From assembly GCA_902529115.1 (NCBI GenBank), contig CABZVB010000001.1, positions 124,001 to 188,000 of the forward strand: 64,000 nt of DNA, in the 5' to 3' direction. A program made the translations under genes and the position numbers. The DNA is from an uncultured Balneola sp. (GTDB taxonomy: Bacteria > Bacteroidota > Rhodothermia > Balneolales > Balneolaceae). The notes under the pieces are model-generated. The model did no database searches and was not told where the DNA came from. It saw nothing but the letters and a program-made list of their open reading frames with translations. Of this stretch, positions 20,357 to 29,981 are shown piece after piece. Positions within the stretch are counted from its first letter, which is position 1. The number at the start of each line of letters is the position of its first letter.

Positions 20357-21211
20357 TCAACGCTTAAATAAAGTACTAATAACAAACCAAATATTTTCTT
20401 TTCTCTCAGCTAGCCTTCTGCTAAAATAAGGGAACCAGTCTGTCCCAAAAGGGACATATACTCGGGTTGGGTAACCAAGTTTATTCAAATCGGTCAAACC
20501 CTGTTCGCGAAGGCCATAAAGCATTTGAAACTCAACCCTAGAAGAAGGGATATCATAGTCTGCCAGATAAGATCGAACACCGCGTATAAGTTGGTCATCA
20601 TGGGTTCCAAAACGAGGAAAAGGGGTGCTGTTAATAAGTATTTCTGCGTATGTATTAAAAGCCTCTCGAATATCGGACATCTTTTGATAGGCACTTTTTT
20701 TGGTTTCTTTGTACGCTCCTTTTACCAGTCGGATATCTGCGCCTAAGCCAGCTAATTCAGCAATATCTTCCTTACTTCTATGCAGCATCGCTTGAATTAC
20801 TGTACCTATATTTTGAGAGCCATATTCGGCATGTGCTCGTTTGAATAAATCAAGAGTAAGAGTGGTGTATGCGCTGCCTTCCATGTCAATTCGAACAAAT
20901 TGATCATTTGCCCGGGCATATTCCATTATACTAAATAAATTGTCGGCACAATATTCCACATCGATATCCAAGCCAAGCATAGTTAACTTAATTGATATTC
21001 CGCTCAATAATTCATGTTGTTTAATTCCTTTGAGCACATCAACATAAGCCTTTACATTATGCTCAGCCTGAGTACGTGAGTGTATATTTTCCCCAAGTAA
21101 ATCAAGCGTAAGCTGATGCCGGGCTTGATTGAGTTGTTTAGCAGCGGGTAAGCTTGACGAAAACCCTTCTCCTGCGACAAATCGCTTGGCAAAAATAAAA
21201 GGTAATTTCAT
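20357..21211 (-). CDS. Proline dehydrogenase (monofunctional PRODH)
   Basis: FAD enzyme oxidising proline to pyrroline-5-carboxylate, feeding electrons to quinone; peripheral membrane. At 284 residues it is the short monofunctional form, without the P5C dehydrogenase half of PutA. TIM-barrel motifs: SIKLTMLGLDID, VRIDMEGSAYT, VIQAMLHRS, RLVKGAYKE, FGTHDD, VEFQMLYGLR and YVPFGTDWFPYFSRRLAERKEN. The last carries the R-R-L-x-E-R-x-x-N substrate signature. No P5C dehydrogenase gene is in the window. About 535 nt without a gene separate it from xseB. Confidence 0.95.
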   Translation of the reverse strand: MKLPFIFAKRFVAGEGFSSSLPAAKQLNQARHQLTLDLLGENIHSRTQAEHNVKAYVDVLKGIKQHELLSGISIKLTMLGLDIDVEYCADNLFSIMEYARANDQFVRIDMEGSAYTTLTLDLFKRAHAEYGSQNIGTVIQAMLHRSKEDIAELAGLGADIRLVKGAYKETKKSAYQKMSDIREAFNTYAEILINSTPFPRFGTHDDQLIRGVRSYLADYDIPSSRVEFQMLYGLREQGLTDLNKLGYPTRVYVPFGTDWFPYFSRRLAERKENIWFVISTLFKR

Positions 21212-21746
21212 AGGGTTAGTAAGACTTTTTGATATTCAATTAATTGTTAGTGATGAGAAGTGAGAGGAAACAAACCAATTGATCCTAGTCGTATACGAGC
21301 AGGATAAATAAAGGTACAAGTTTTGCTTAAATTATCTATTTAACGGTAACCTTTTTTTGTTCATTCCGTAAAGGCATATGTATTTGCATAAGCCTTATTG
21401 ATTCGCAACTGCATGCATAGCAATGTTAAAGCGACGAAGTATTTGTAAGTGCTCTCAGGCGCAGAACTAAAAACGATTAAGGATTCTATGTTATTACTCC
21501 CTGAAACTATCCATAAAAAAATAAAATCATGCACCATCAATCCCTGAATCCAAAGAGAAATCTGAAATTACACCAGATTTTCACCATCATGCTAGGCCTT
21601 CTTTCTGTTAAATATTATAAAGTTGCGACATAGTTTATTTTTTAAAGCAAAATTTTCATTTTCCTATTAGTTAGTCAAGCAACTTATTAGGGATGGGGAT
21701 AAGCCTCTCATTTTTTCTTTAGAAGAATAGGTGGTATTTTTAGATA
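21212..21746. other. Intergenic stretch without a supported gene
   Basis: This 535-nt, AT-rich stretch lies between divergent proline dehydrogenase and xseB. I see no ORF with protein-like content, no tRNA, no clear hairpin with T run and no complete TAnnTTTG promoter. A partial -7-like TATTTTTA lies just before xseB (about 21735-21742). It may hold promoters for both genes and a decayed sequence. Confidence 0.5.
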
Positions 21747-21971
21747 ATGAAAGAAATGAAAGAAGAAAATAGCAAAGAAAAGGAACGCTTAAGCTTTGAG
21801 GAAGCTTTAAATGAATTAGATGAAATAGTTCAACAGTTAGAAAAAGGTGACATGTCACTAAATCGGTCTGTTGAATTGTATGAAAGAGGGGTTGAACTCT
21901 CAAAAAAATGTTCAGATTTACTTGAGAAAGCGGAGTTAAAGATTAAAGAAGTCCAGTCAAGTTTGAATTAA
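21747..21971 (+). CDS. xseB: Exodeoxyribonuclease VII small subunit
   Basis: Helical 74-residue subunit of ExoVII. The conserved core is SFEEALNELDEIVQQLEKGDMSLNRSVELYERGVEL, and the C-terminal helix is LLEKAELKIKEVQ. A second in-frame ATG at 21756 would also serve as a start. The stop is 15 nt before dxs, matching the common xseB-(ispA)-dxs arrangement, though ispA is missing here. The large subunit xseA is not in the window. Confidence 0.92.
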   Translation: MKEMKEENSKEKERLSFEEALNELDEIVQQLEKGDMSLNRSVELYERGVELSKKCSDLLEKAELKIKEVQSSLN

Positions 21972-21986
21972 TTTCCTGGTTTATCT

Positions 21987-23996
21987 ATGGATCGTATCAA
22001 TTTTATGGCGAATAATGATTCTTCAGAGTATACCCCTGCACCTGGGCCCTTGTTAAAGAATATACAATCCCCTGCAGACCTAAAAAAACTCCCAAAGATG
22101 CAACTACGGGAGATTTCAGACGAATTACGCCAATTTATCATTGATATAGTATCGGTGCATGGAGGCCATTTTGGGGCTTCTTTAGGGGTTGTGGAATTAA
22201 CGGTTGCTTTACATTATGTTTTTAACTCACCCCAAGATAGTATTATTTGGGATGTCGGACACCAAGCTTATGGACATAAAATTCTTACAGGTAGAAGGGA
22301 TAAGTTTTATTCAAACCGGACTTATAAAGGTCTATCAGGTTTTCCTAAGCGTTCGGAAAGTGTGCATGACGCATTTGGAGTAGGGCACTCATCTACCTCT
22401 ATTTCAGCGGCTCTTGGTATGGCGGTAGCAAACGATCTGAATGGCACCGGTGACAAAGTAGTAGCTGTTATTGGTGATGGTGCGATGACAGGAGGACAGG
22501 CTTTCGAAGCCCTTAACAATGCCGGCTTCATGAATAAAGATGTATTAGTCATACTCAATGACAATAATATGTCAATTGATCCTAATGTTGGGGCTTTAAA
22601 TGAATATCTTGCAGATATTACTAGTAGTAAAACGTTTAATCGCGTTCGTGACGAAATTTATGACTTGTTAGGACATTTTAAGTCGGCCGGTGAAACTATG
22701 CGCAGAATAGCATCTAAGTTAGAATCTGCTATTACCGCAGCAGTGACACCAGGATCCCTTTTTCGATCATTTGGGTTTAAATATTATGGCCCTGTTGACG
22801 GCCATGATGTAGATGGTCTTAGAAAAACACTTGAAGATTTAAAAAGCATTAAAGGCCCAAAACTTTTACATGTGGTTACGGTTAAGGGCAAAGGTTTTGC
22901 ACCTGCAGAAAGAGAGCAAACCAAGTGGCATGCTCAAAGCTCACCGTTTGACAAAATAACAGGGAAGTCCCTTGCAGCTCCAACAATTAAAATAAAAGCA
23001 CCAAAATACCAAGATGTGTTTGGCGAAGCTTTAGTCCAGCTAGCTCAAAAAAACGAACAAATTGTGAGTATGACGCCTGCTATGCCAAGTGGGTCGAGTT
23101 TATTACCTATGATGCATGCTTTTCCAGATCGTGCATTTGATGTTGGAATAGCGGAACAACATGCTGTAACTTTTGCTGCAGGTCTGGCAGCACAGGGTAA
23201 AAAAGCTTTTTGTGCTATTTATTCTACCTTTTTGCAACGTGGTTTTGATCAATTGGTGCATGATGTAGCCATCCAGCAACTCCCAGTTGTTTTTTGTATT
23301 GATCGAGCAGGTGTAGTAGGTGCTGATGGGCCCACTCATCACGGAGCGTATGACATAAGTTATTTACGTTCGATACCAAATTTGATCATATCATCGCCAT
23401 TGAATGAGCAAGACCTTAGAGACATGATGTTTACCGCGTCGGAATATAATGAAGCTGCTTGGGCTATACGCTACCCAAGGGGAGCTTCAACTGGAATGAC
23501 TCTTAGAGATAACTTTGAGAAAATAGCCATTGGAAAAGGAAAAAAAATTAGAGATGGCGAGGCCATTGCGTTAGCAACATTTGGGCCAATAGGCAAATAT
23601 GCTATTGAAGTATGTAAGGCATATGCTGCAGAAGGGATTCAAGTTGCCCATTATGATATGCGCTACGCAAAGCCGCTAGACACCCAATTACTCAATGAAA
23701 TAGCCTTAAAATTTGACCATGTGATTACGTTGGAAGACGCTGCGGTGGTTGGCGGATTTGGTAGCGCAGTTGCAGAATATTATGCTACTTTGGACATGAA
23801 TTTATTAGTAGAGACATTATCCAATGAGAATAAAAACCATCCACCTAGACTGTACATGATGGGCTTGCCGGATCGAATTATAGAACATGGGACCCAGCGT
23901 GAATTACATGATGAGGTTGGTATTGGCCCAGATGGCTTAAAGAAAAAAATAGCTTCTATTCTTGCATATAAAAAAATTTCGGAATTCAGTAGCTGA
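21987..23996 (+). CDS. dxs: 1-deoxy-D-xylulose-5-phosphate synthase
   Basis: Thiamine-diphosphate enzyme joining pyruvate and glyceraldehyde-3-phosphate, first step of the MEP isoprenoid pathway. At 669 residues it is slightly longer than the typical 620-640, because of a ~25-residue N-terminal lead-in. The ThDP motif GDGAMTGGQAFEALNNAG and the transketolase-like DVGHQAYGHKILTGR are clear; the C-terminal half has the active-site EQHAVTFAAGLA and DRAGVVGADGPTHHG. An internal ATG at 22005 is a possible alternative start. The gene lies between xseB and queA, 14 nt before the latter. Confidence 0.96.
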   Translation: MDRINFMANNDSSEYTPAPGPLLKNIQSPADLKKLPKMQLREISDELRQFIIDIVSVHGGHFGASLGVVELTVALHYVFNSPQDSIIWDVGHQAYGHKILTGRRDKFYSNRTYKGLSGFPKRSESVHDAFGVGHSSTSISAALGMAVANDLNGTGDKVVAVIGDGAMTGGQAFEALNNAGFMNKDVLVILNDNNMSIDPNVGALNEYLADITSSKTFNRVRDEIYDLLGHFKSAGETMRRIASKLESAITAAVTPGSLFRSFGFKYYGPVDGHDVDGLRKTLEDLKSIKGPKLLHVVTVKGKGFAPAEREQTKWHAQSSPFDKITGKSLAAPTIKIKAPKYQDVFGEALVQLAQKNEQIVSMTPAMPSGSSLLPMMHAFPDRAFDVGIAEQHAVTFAAGLAAQGKKAFCAIYSTFLQRGFDQLVHDVAIQQLPVVFCIDRAGVVGADGPTHHGAYDISYLRSIPNLIISSPLNEQDLRDMMFTASEYNEAAWAIRYPRGASTGMTLRDNFEKIAIGKGKKIRDGEAIALATFGPIGKYAIEVCKAYAAEGIQVAHYDMRYAKPLDTQLLNEIALKFDHVITLEDAAVVGGFGSAVAEYYATLDMNLLVETLSNENKNHPPRLYMMGLPDRIIEHGTQRELHDEVGIGPDGLKKKIASILAYKKISEFSS

Positions 23997-24010
23997 TAAT
24001 CAGCTTTTAT

Positions 24011-25036
24011 ATGAGTCTAGGATTACATGATTTTGATTTCGAGTTGCCTGAAAGGTTGATTGCGCAATATCCTTCCCGCCCCAGAGATCATGCCAAATTG
24101 TTGGTTTATGATCGAATAACACAGACTATTCAAGATTCCTTTTTTTACGAGTTAGACAACCTGTTAAGCCCGAATACCACCTTGGTGTTAAATAACTCTA
24201 GAGTCGAAAAATGCCGATTGCTTTTTGAAGAGGGGAAAATAGAAGTTTTTGTTTTGGAGATCATAGATCCATATTGCGTTCAAGCATTAGTTAGACCTGG
24301 AAAAAAGTTTAAAGTGGGAAAAATTATATGCTTAGCACCGGGCCTAAAAGCTCAAGTAATCTCTATATCTGAAGATGGATTACGGACATTGAGGCTTTCT
24401 CATACATTCGATGACGCTATTTTTGAGCCTTTCAAGCACACTCCTTTACCTCCTTACATTGCACAAAATGACGCATTATCGGAAGAGTACCAAACTATTT
24501 ATGCTAAATATGAAGGTAGTAAGGCGGCGCCTACCGCAGGACTGCATTTCACTGCAGAATTGATGCGACGAATAGCTAAAAGGGGTGTTTCTATTGAAGA
24601 ACTTACTTTGCATGTCGGTATGGGTACTTTTGCGCCACTTAAGACGGAGCGAATTCAAGATCATATCATTCACGAAGAAGATTATATTTTAACTGAACAG
24701 GTCGCCAGTCGATTAGCTAAAGCACGACATATTACGGCTGTTGGCACTACAAGTGTACGCGTATTGGAGTCGGTAGTTTTAATGAATTCAATTAATGGTT
24801 CTCAAGCTCAAAGAAAGTTCAATACAGGAAGCGGCAGCACAGATATTTTTATTACTCCAGGGTACCGTTACCAAGCGGTTGACGCACTTATTACCAATTT
24901 TCATCTGCCAAAAAGCACCCTTCTAATGTTAGTAGCTGCCTTCGTGGGTTTGGAAGAAATGCATCGTATATATGCTCATGCCATAGCTTCGGAATATAGG
25001 TTTTACTCATTTGGCGACGCAATGTTGTTGCGATAG
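24011..25036 (+). CDS. queA: S-adenosylmethionine:tRNA ribosyltransferase-isomerase
   Basis: Transfers and isomerises the ribosyl group of SAM onto preQ1 in tRNA, giving epoxyqueuosine; cytoplasmic. It has 341 residues. Conserved blocks are DFELPERLIAQYP near the start, LVLNNSRV, KAAPTAGLHFTAEL, LHVGMGTFAPLKTE, AVGTTSVRVLES and the C-terminal LITNFHLPKSTLLMLVAAF. It is the third gene of xseB-dxs-queA. A weak hairpin (GGTCTA/TAGACT, about 25036-25053) followed by a T-rich stretch may end the transcript. Confidence 0.96.
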   Translation: MSLGLHDFDFELPERLIAQYPSRPRDHAKLLVYDRITQTIQDSFFYELDNLLSPNTTLVLNNSRVEKCRLLFEEGKIEVFVLEIIDPYCVQALVRPGKKFKVGKIICLAPGLKAQVISISEDGLRTLRLSHTFDDAIFEPFKHTPLPPYIAQNDALSEEYQTIYAKYEGSKAAPTAGLHFTAELMRRIAKRGVSIEELTLHVGMGTFAPLKTERIQDHIIHEEDYILTEQVASRLAKARHITAVGTTSVRVLESVVLMNSINGSQAQRKFNTGSGSTDIFITPGYRYQAVDALITNFHLPKSTLLMLVAAFVGLEEMHRIYAHAIASEYRFYSFGDAMLLR

Positions 25037-25236
25037 GTCTACAGAGATAGACTTATTTTTAGTTTTAAAAGGGTCTAGGATTATACTAGATGGAATTTTT
25101 CCGATAAAAAGTTGAGAAAGAGCGAAAAAACCCCAGCGAAAATTATTATCTTTAAGTCTTAGTAATAGATAACCAAATATAAAAATGTAGTAAACCACTT
25201 GGTTTTACGAATTAACTGACCATCAGAATTACATAC

Positions 25237-26601
25237 ATGTCAAACGTAGTTACGATTAGGAGGGGCGTCAATATTGATCTCTTAGGGGAGACCAATCCTG
25301 AACTAGACATTCCCCATGCTATTTCCACAGCAGCTCTTAAGCCTTCTGATTTTAACGGTATTCGGTTTAAATTGTCCGTCAAGGAGGGAGAAGAGGTAAA
25401 AGCAGGTACTCCACTATTATTCAATAAGGATCTAGAGGCAATGAAATTCTGCTCTCCTATAAGTGGCGAAGTAGTTACTATTGTAAGAGGTGCCCAAAGA
25501 AGAATACTGGAAGTACGGGTGTTAGCTGATAAAAAAACTAAGTACGAAAAATTTGGTGCTGTAGATCCGCACACAATTGCGCGAGAAGCCATTATTGAAA
25601 AAATGCTTGAGAGCGGTGTTTGGCCTATGCTTAAACAGCGGCCTTATAATATTGTTGCAAACCCAGATATAACCCCAAAAGCTATTTTTATTTCAGGTTT
25701 TGACACGGGACCATTGGCACCTAATATGGGTATAATATTAGAAGGGCAAGAAAAAGAATTTCAAGCCGGAATTGATGCTCTAGCAAAATTGACAGATGGA
25801 CCTGTACACTTAGGACTTAGTGAGTCTAAGCCAACGGGTAAAACTTTGGCTGCGGTTAGAGGCGTAAAAGTGACCAAATACAAAGGTCCACACCCCGCTG
25901 GATTAGTAGGCGTTCATATCCATCATTTAGATCCAATTGATAAAGGTGAGCATGTGTGGACTATCTCTCCCGAGCATGTAGTTATTATAGGGCGGCTTTT
26001 TCTGACGGGAAATTATGATGCCCGAATGGTTGTCGCTCTTTCAGGCAAAGAGATTAAGCACCGAAAATATGTTCAGACCATAGTTGGAGCGTCTGTAAAA
26101 GAACTTTTAGATAAAAATCTATCTGATGATGTTCCGGTTAGAATTATTTCAGGTAATGTGCTAACGGGTACGAAGATAGAGGCAGATGGGTATATGGGAT
26201 TTTTTGAGCGTCAAATAACAGCTATTCGAGAAGGCATTGAGCCTGAATTATTTGGTTGGCTTATTCCTAAACCCAACAAATTCAGTATTTCAAGAGCCCT
26301 ACCTTCCTGGTTTATGAGGCAGGTTGGTGAAGTGAAGTACGATTTAGATACGAACAACCACGGAGAACTCCGGGCTTTTGTTGTTAGCGGAGAATATGAG
26401 AAGGTGTTTCCATTTGACATATTTCCAGTTCATCTTCTTAAGGCCATCTTGAATGAAGATATAGATGCTATGGAGAAATTAGGGCTGTATGAAGTAGTCG
26501 AAGAGGATTTTGCCCTGTGTGAAGTGGTTTGTACATCTAAAATCAATGTTCAAAATATCGTGCGCGATGGATTAAATCTGCTGCGATCCGAAATAGGCTA
26601 A
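25237..26601 (+). CDS. nqrA: Na+-translocating NADH:quinone reductase subunit A
   Basis: First gene of a complete six-gene nqr operon. NqrA is the cytoplasmic subunit of Na+-NQR, without transmembrane helices. This one has 454 residues; the N-terminal block RRGVNIDLLGETNPELD and the biotinyl/lipoyl-like fold with FKLSVKEGEEVKAGTPLLFNKD are typical, as is the later PAGLVGVHIHHLDP. Its ATG at 25237 follows a 200-nt non-coding leader, where the operon promoter should lie; no perfect TAnnTTTG was found there. Confidence 0.96.
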   Translation: MSNVVTIRRGVNIDLLGETNPELDIPHAISTAALKPSDFNGIRFKLSVKEGEEVKAGTPLLFNKDLEAMKFCSPISGEVVTIVRGAQRRILEVRVLADKKTKYEKFGAVDPHTIAREAIIEKMLESGVWPMLKQRPYNIVANPDITPKAIFISGFDTGPLAPNMGIILEGQEKEFQAGIDALAKLTDGPVHLGLSESKPTGKTLAAVRGVKVTKYKGPHPAGLVGVHIHHLDPIDKGEHVWTISPEHVVIIGRLFLTGNYDARMVVALSGKEIKHRKYVQTIVGASVKELLDKNLSDDVPVRIISGNVLTGTKIEADGYMGFFERQITAIREGIEPELFGWLIPKPNKFSISRALPSWFMRQVGEVKYDLDTNNHGELRAFVVSGEYEKVFPFDIFPVHLLKAILNEDIDAMEKLGLYEVVEEDFALCEVVCTSKINVQNIVRDGLNLLRSEIG

Positions 26602-26644
26602 ATAATTACTAAGTTAATTCAAACGATAAACTATTCAATTTCCA

Positions 26645-27835
26645 ATGAAAGCTCTACACCAATTCATTGACAACAATGTTCACCCACTGTTTAAAGAGGG
26701 ATCTAAACTAGAGAAGTACTGGCCTGTTTATGATGGCTTTTACACTTTTTTATTTACACCGGGGCATACCGCTGACGGAAAAGCTCACATACGGGATGGG
26801 GTAGATTTAAAACGAACTATGAATACGGTCATTACCGCATTAATTCCTACTCTTCTTTTTGGAATGTGGAATATAGGATATCATCATTTTAATGCAATCG
26901 GAATAGGTGCAACATTTTTCGAGCAATTTTTATTCGGTGCTATCAAGGTGATTCCTATGGTGGTAGTTTCTTATGCTGTTGGACTTGGAATAGAGTTTTT
27001 GTTTTGTGTTATTAAAGGTCATCAGATAGAAGAGGGTTATTTAGTAAGTGGTATGTTAATACCCTTGATTATGCCGGTTGATTTGCCTCTTTGGATGTTG
27101 GCCTTGTCAGTTGCGTTTGCTGTTATTATCGGTAAAGAAGTGTTTGGCGGTACGGGGATGAATATATTTAATCCTGCCTTACTTGCCAGAGCCTTCGCCT
27201 TTTTTGCCTATCCAACTTACATGTCAGGCGACAAGGTTTGGATCAATACAACGGGAACCGAAGGGATGATGGCGGTGGATGGTTTTTCAGGAGCAACCGC
27301 TCTCGGAGAATACGCAACAACTGGTGTTTCTCAGTATAGCGCACTGGACGCCTTTATAGGTATAATTCCTGGCTCTGTTGGTGAAACATCGGTAATAGCA
27401 ATTATGTTAGGTGCTGGACTTTTACTATTTACGGGTATTGCTAGCTGGAGAATTATGCTAAGTGCTGTTGTAGGTGGAGTGGTAATGGGACTTATCTTTA
27501 ATGCAATTGCCCCACTCGCATTAAGTGCAGAACAACAAGCATTTATGGCAGTACCTTTCTGGCAGCAACTAGTGATGGGTGGATTTGCATTTGGCGTAGT
27601 TTATATGGCTACAGATCCTGTTTCCGGCTCACAGACTGAAACGGGTAAATATGTGTACGGCTTTTTGATCGGTTTCTTATCTATTATGATTCGCGTGTTC
27701 AACCCGGCATACCCTGAAGGGGTAATGCTCGCGATTTTATTTATGAACACGATGGCTCCTTTGGTGGACCATTATGTTATTCAGGCTAACATTAAGAAAC
27801 GTGAACAAAGACTAGCACTTAAAACAGTGGTATAA
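26645..27835 (+). CDS. nqrB: Na+-translocating NADH:quinone reductase subunit B
   Basis: Polytopic membrane subunit holding covalent FMN and riboflavin, and part of the Na+ path. It has 396 residues with about ten hydrophobic helices. The flavinylation motif DGFSGATAL puts FMN on T218 through a phosphoester bond made by ApbE. EEGYLVSGMLIPLIMP and FNPALLARAFAFFAYP are family blocks. It starts 43 nt after nqrA and its stop is 2 nt before nqrC. Confidence 0.96.
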   Translation: MKALHQFIDNNVHPLFKEGSKLEKYWPVYDGFYTFLFTPGHTADGKAHIRDGVDLKRTMNTVITALIPTLLFGMWNIGYHHFNAIGIGATFFEQFLFGAIKVIPMVVVSYAVGLGIEFLFCVIKGHQIEEGYLVSGMLIPLIMPVDLPLWMLALSVAFAVIIGKEVFGGTGMNIFNPALLARAFAFFAYPTYMSGDKVWINTTGTEGMMAVDGFSGATALGEYATTGVSQYSALDAFIGIIPGSVGETSVIAIMLGAGLLLFTGIASWRIMLSAVVGGVVMGLIFNAIAPLALSAEQQAFMAVPFWQQLVMGGFAFGVVYMATDPVSGSQTETGKYVYGFLIGFLSIMIRVFNPAYPEGVMLAILFMNTMAPLVDHYVIQANIKKREQRLALKTVV

Positions 27836-27837
27836 TC

Positions 27838-28560
27838 ATGGATGTAAATAAAAATTCATACACTTTTTTATTCGCTACGGCAATGGTCGTTGTGGTAGCC
27901 GCTTCGTTATCGTTTGTCGCAACTAATTTAAAACCCTTTCAGGAGACCAATTTAGAACAAGAAAAAATGCAAAGTATTTTAAGTTCTATTCAAATACCGG
28001 TTGAAAGATCGGAAGCGCCAAAAGCCTTCGAAGCTTACATTAGAGAAGCGATTGTCTTGCAGGAAGGTGAGGCTGTTGAGGGACAAGATGCTTTCGCTAT
28101 AGATCTAGCTAAAGAGATTAGAAAACCTGATGAAAAGCGTTTATCTCCTTTGTATATAGCTGAGAAAGAGGGCGAGATCTATTACATCATACCTTTACAG
28201 GGTAATGGGCTTTGGGGTCCTATATGGGGATATGTTTCTCTCAAAGAAGATATTAACACTGTCTATGGAGCCACATTTGATCATAAGGCTGAAACACCTG
28301 GTCTTGGCGCTGAAATTAATACGCCCGTTTTTGAAGACCAATTTAAGGGCAAGCAAATGCTTGACTCCAACTTTTCATTTGTAGGCATTGACGTGCGTAA
28401 AGGTGATGCTTCATCAGAATATGAGGTAGACGGTATATCAGGAGGCACCATAACTAGCGATGGTGTAGAGGCTATGATATTAGACTGTGTTAAAGCATAT
28501 ATTCCCTTTCTCAAAACGTACAGCGGTGCTACAGCAACAGCCTTACTTATAACAGAATAA
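27838..28560 (+). CDS. nqrC: Na+-translocating NADH:quinone reductase subunit C
   Basis: Single-span subunit with a periplasmic FMN-binding domain, 240 residues. A transmembrane helix is at residues ~8-29. The FMN-binding domain ends with DGISGGTITSDGVEAM. T204 is the expected flavinylation site; the motif reads SGGT rather than the more usual SGAT, which still fits the ApbE recognition pattern. GLWGPIWGY and AETPGLGAEI are family blocks. It is followed by a 70-nt gap before nqrD, the largest inside the operon. Confidence 0.95.
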   Translation: MDVNKNSYTFLFATAMVVVVAASLSFVATNLKPFQETNLEQEKMQSILSSIQIPVERSEAPKAFEAYIREAIVLQEGEAVEGQDAFAIDLAKEIRKPDEKRLSPLYIAEKEGEIYYIIPLQGNGLWGPIWGYVSLKEDINTVYGATFDHKAETPGLGAEINTPVFEDQFKGKQMLDSNFSFVGIDVRKGDASSEYEVDGISGGTITSDGVEAMILDCVKAYIPFLKTYSGATATALLITE

Positions 28561-28630
28561 TGTTAGTGCTAACAATTTATAAAACAACCAAATAATCTAA
28601 TCTAAATAGCCAAATTTTAATTAACCACTC

Positions 28631-29332
28631 ATGGCCGACGTATTAGAAAAAAAAGAGGAAGCAAAAGAATTGCTGATTGATAAGCAACCCAAAGAGCCTC
28701 TTCTCAGTAAAAAAAATCGAAAATTATTAAATGATCCCTTGAACGACAATAATCCAATTACCGTACAGGTATTGGGTATTTGCTCGGCTTTAGCCATAAC
28801 AGTCAAGTTATACCCCGCATTGGTTATGTCTATTTCGGTGTTGTTTGTGATGGCAGCGGGGAATGTGATTGTATCGTTAATGCGAAATTTTATTCCAAAC
28901 AGAATTCGAATCATCGTGCAGCTTGTGGTTGTGGCTTCATTAGTGGCATTGGTTGATCAAGTATTAAAAGCATTTGTTTATGACGTCTCCAAAGAACTCT
29001 CAGTATTTGTGGGACTTATTATAACTAACTGTATAATTATGGGCCGATTAGAGGCTTTTGCATTAGGTAATACAGTTTGGAAATCTTTTTTAGATGGAAT
29101 CGGAAACGCCTTTGGGTATGCTTGGATTTTGCTAGCGGTAGCATTTTTCCGAGAATTATTAGGCTCAGGCACACTCTTTGGTTTTCAGGTTATACCAGAT
29201 GCATGGTATTTAGCTAATGGTGGATTTTATAGTAATAACGGATTTATGCTTCTTCCGCCTATGGCACTTATAACGGTAGGTATCATTATATGGGTACAAC
29301 GTGCGCGCAACACTAAATTGATCGAGGAGTAA
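28631..29332 (+). CDS. nqrD: Na+-translocating NADH:quinone reductase subunit D
   Basis: Six-helix membrane subunit that with NqrE forms the intramembrane iron centre. It has 233 residues, with an unusually long charged N-terminal tail of ~40 residues before the first helix. The two half-site cysteines are visible, in [20 protein letters not shown] and in [15 protein letters not shown]. The C-terminal helices ([13 protein letters not shown]) are typical. Its final codons contain the GAGGAG that serves as the ribosome-binding site of nqrE. Confidence 0.95.
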   Translation: MADVLEKKEEAKELLIDKQPKEPLLSKKNRKLLNDPLNDNNPITVQVLGICSALAITVKLYPALVMSISVLFVMAAGNVIVSLMRNFIPNRIRIIVQLVVVASLVALVDQVLKAFVYDVSKELSVFVGLIITNCIIMGRLEAFALGNTVWKSFLDGIGNAFGYAWILLAVAFFRELLGSGTLFGFQVIPDAWYLANGGFYSNNGFMLLPPMALITVGIIIWVQRARNTKLIEE

Positions 29333-29337
29333 TTATT

Positions 29338-29955
29338 ATGCAAGAGCTCGTTAATTTATTTGTCAAAGCAATATTTGTTGACAATATGATTTTTGCATAC
29401 TTCTTGGGCATGTGCTCGTATTTAGCGGTATCTAAAAAAGTATCAACGGCAGTTGGTTTAGGAATAGCCGTAATTTTTGTTCTAACGATTACAGTGCCTG
29501 TTAATTTCTTATTAGAAAACTACATACTACGAGAAGGTGCTTTATCATGGTTAAGTCCTGCCTTCGCGGAGGTAGATCTTAGTTTCTTATCATTCATCTT
29601 GTTTATTGCAGTTATTGCATCAATGGTTCAATTAGTAGAAATGACGGTGGAGAAATTTTCACCAAGCTTATACAATGCGCTAGGTATATTTTTACCTTTA
29701 ATTGCGGTTAACTGCGCTATCCTTGGTGGATCTCTTTTTATGCAAGAAAGAAATTTTATTGGAATAACAGAGGCTACTGTTTTTGGATTCGGTAGTGGTA
29801 TTGGTTGGTTTTTAGCTATTGTTGCTATTGCCGCCATTAGAGAAAAAATCCAATATTCTAATGTGCCTGCCCCTTTAAAAGGTTTAGGGATCACTTTTAT
29901 TGTGACCGGACTTATGGGGATTGCATTTATGTCCTTCATGGGTATTAAGTTATAA
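29338..29955 (+). CDS. nqrE: Na+-translocating NADH:quinone reductase subunit E
   Basis: Six-helix partner of NqrD, 205 residues. The matching cysteines are in [12 protein letters not shown] and [17 protein letters not shown]; the four cysteines of NqrD and NqrE hold the iron that passes electrons between NqrF and Nqr[18 protein letters not shown] is a family block. It begins 5 nt after nqrD and has a clear GAGGAG ribosome-binding site, unlike most genes here. Confidence 0.95.
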   Translation: MQELVNLFVKAIFVDNMIFAYFLGMCSYLAVSKKVSTAVGLGIAVIFVLTITVPVNFLLENYILREGALSWLSPAFAEVDLSFLSFILFIAVIASMVQLVEMTVEKFSPSLYNALGIFLPLIAVNCAILGGSLFMQERNFIGITEATVFGFGSGIGWFLAIVAIAAIREKIQYSNVPAPLKGLGITFIVTGLMGIAFMSFMGIKL

Positions 29956-29981
29956 TCTTAAACGTTCAATACGATATTTTC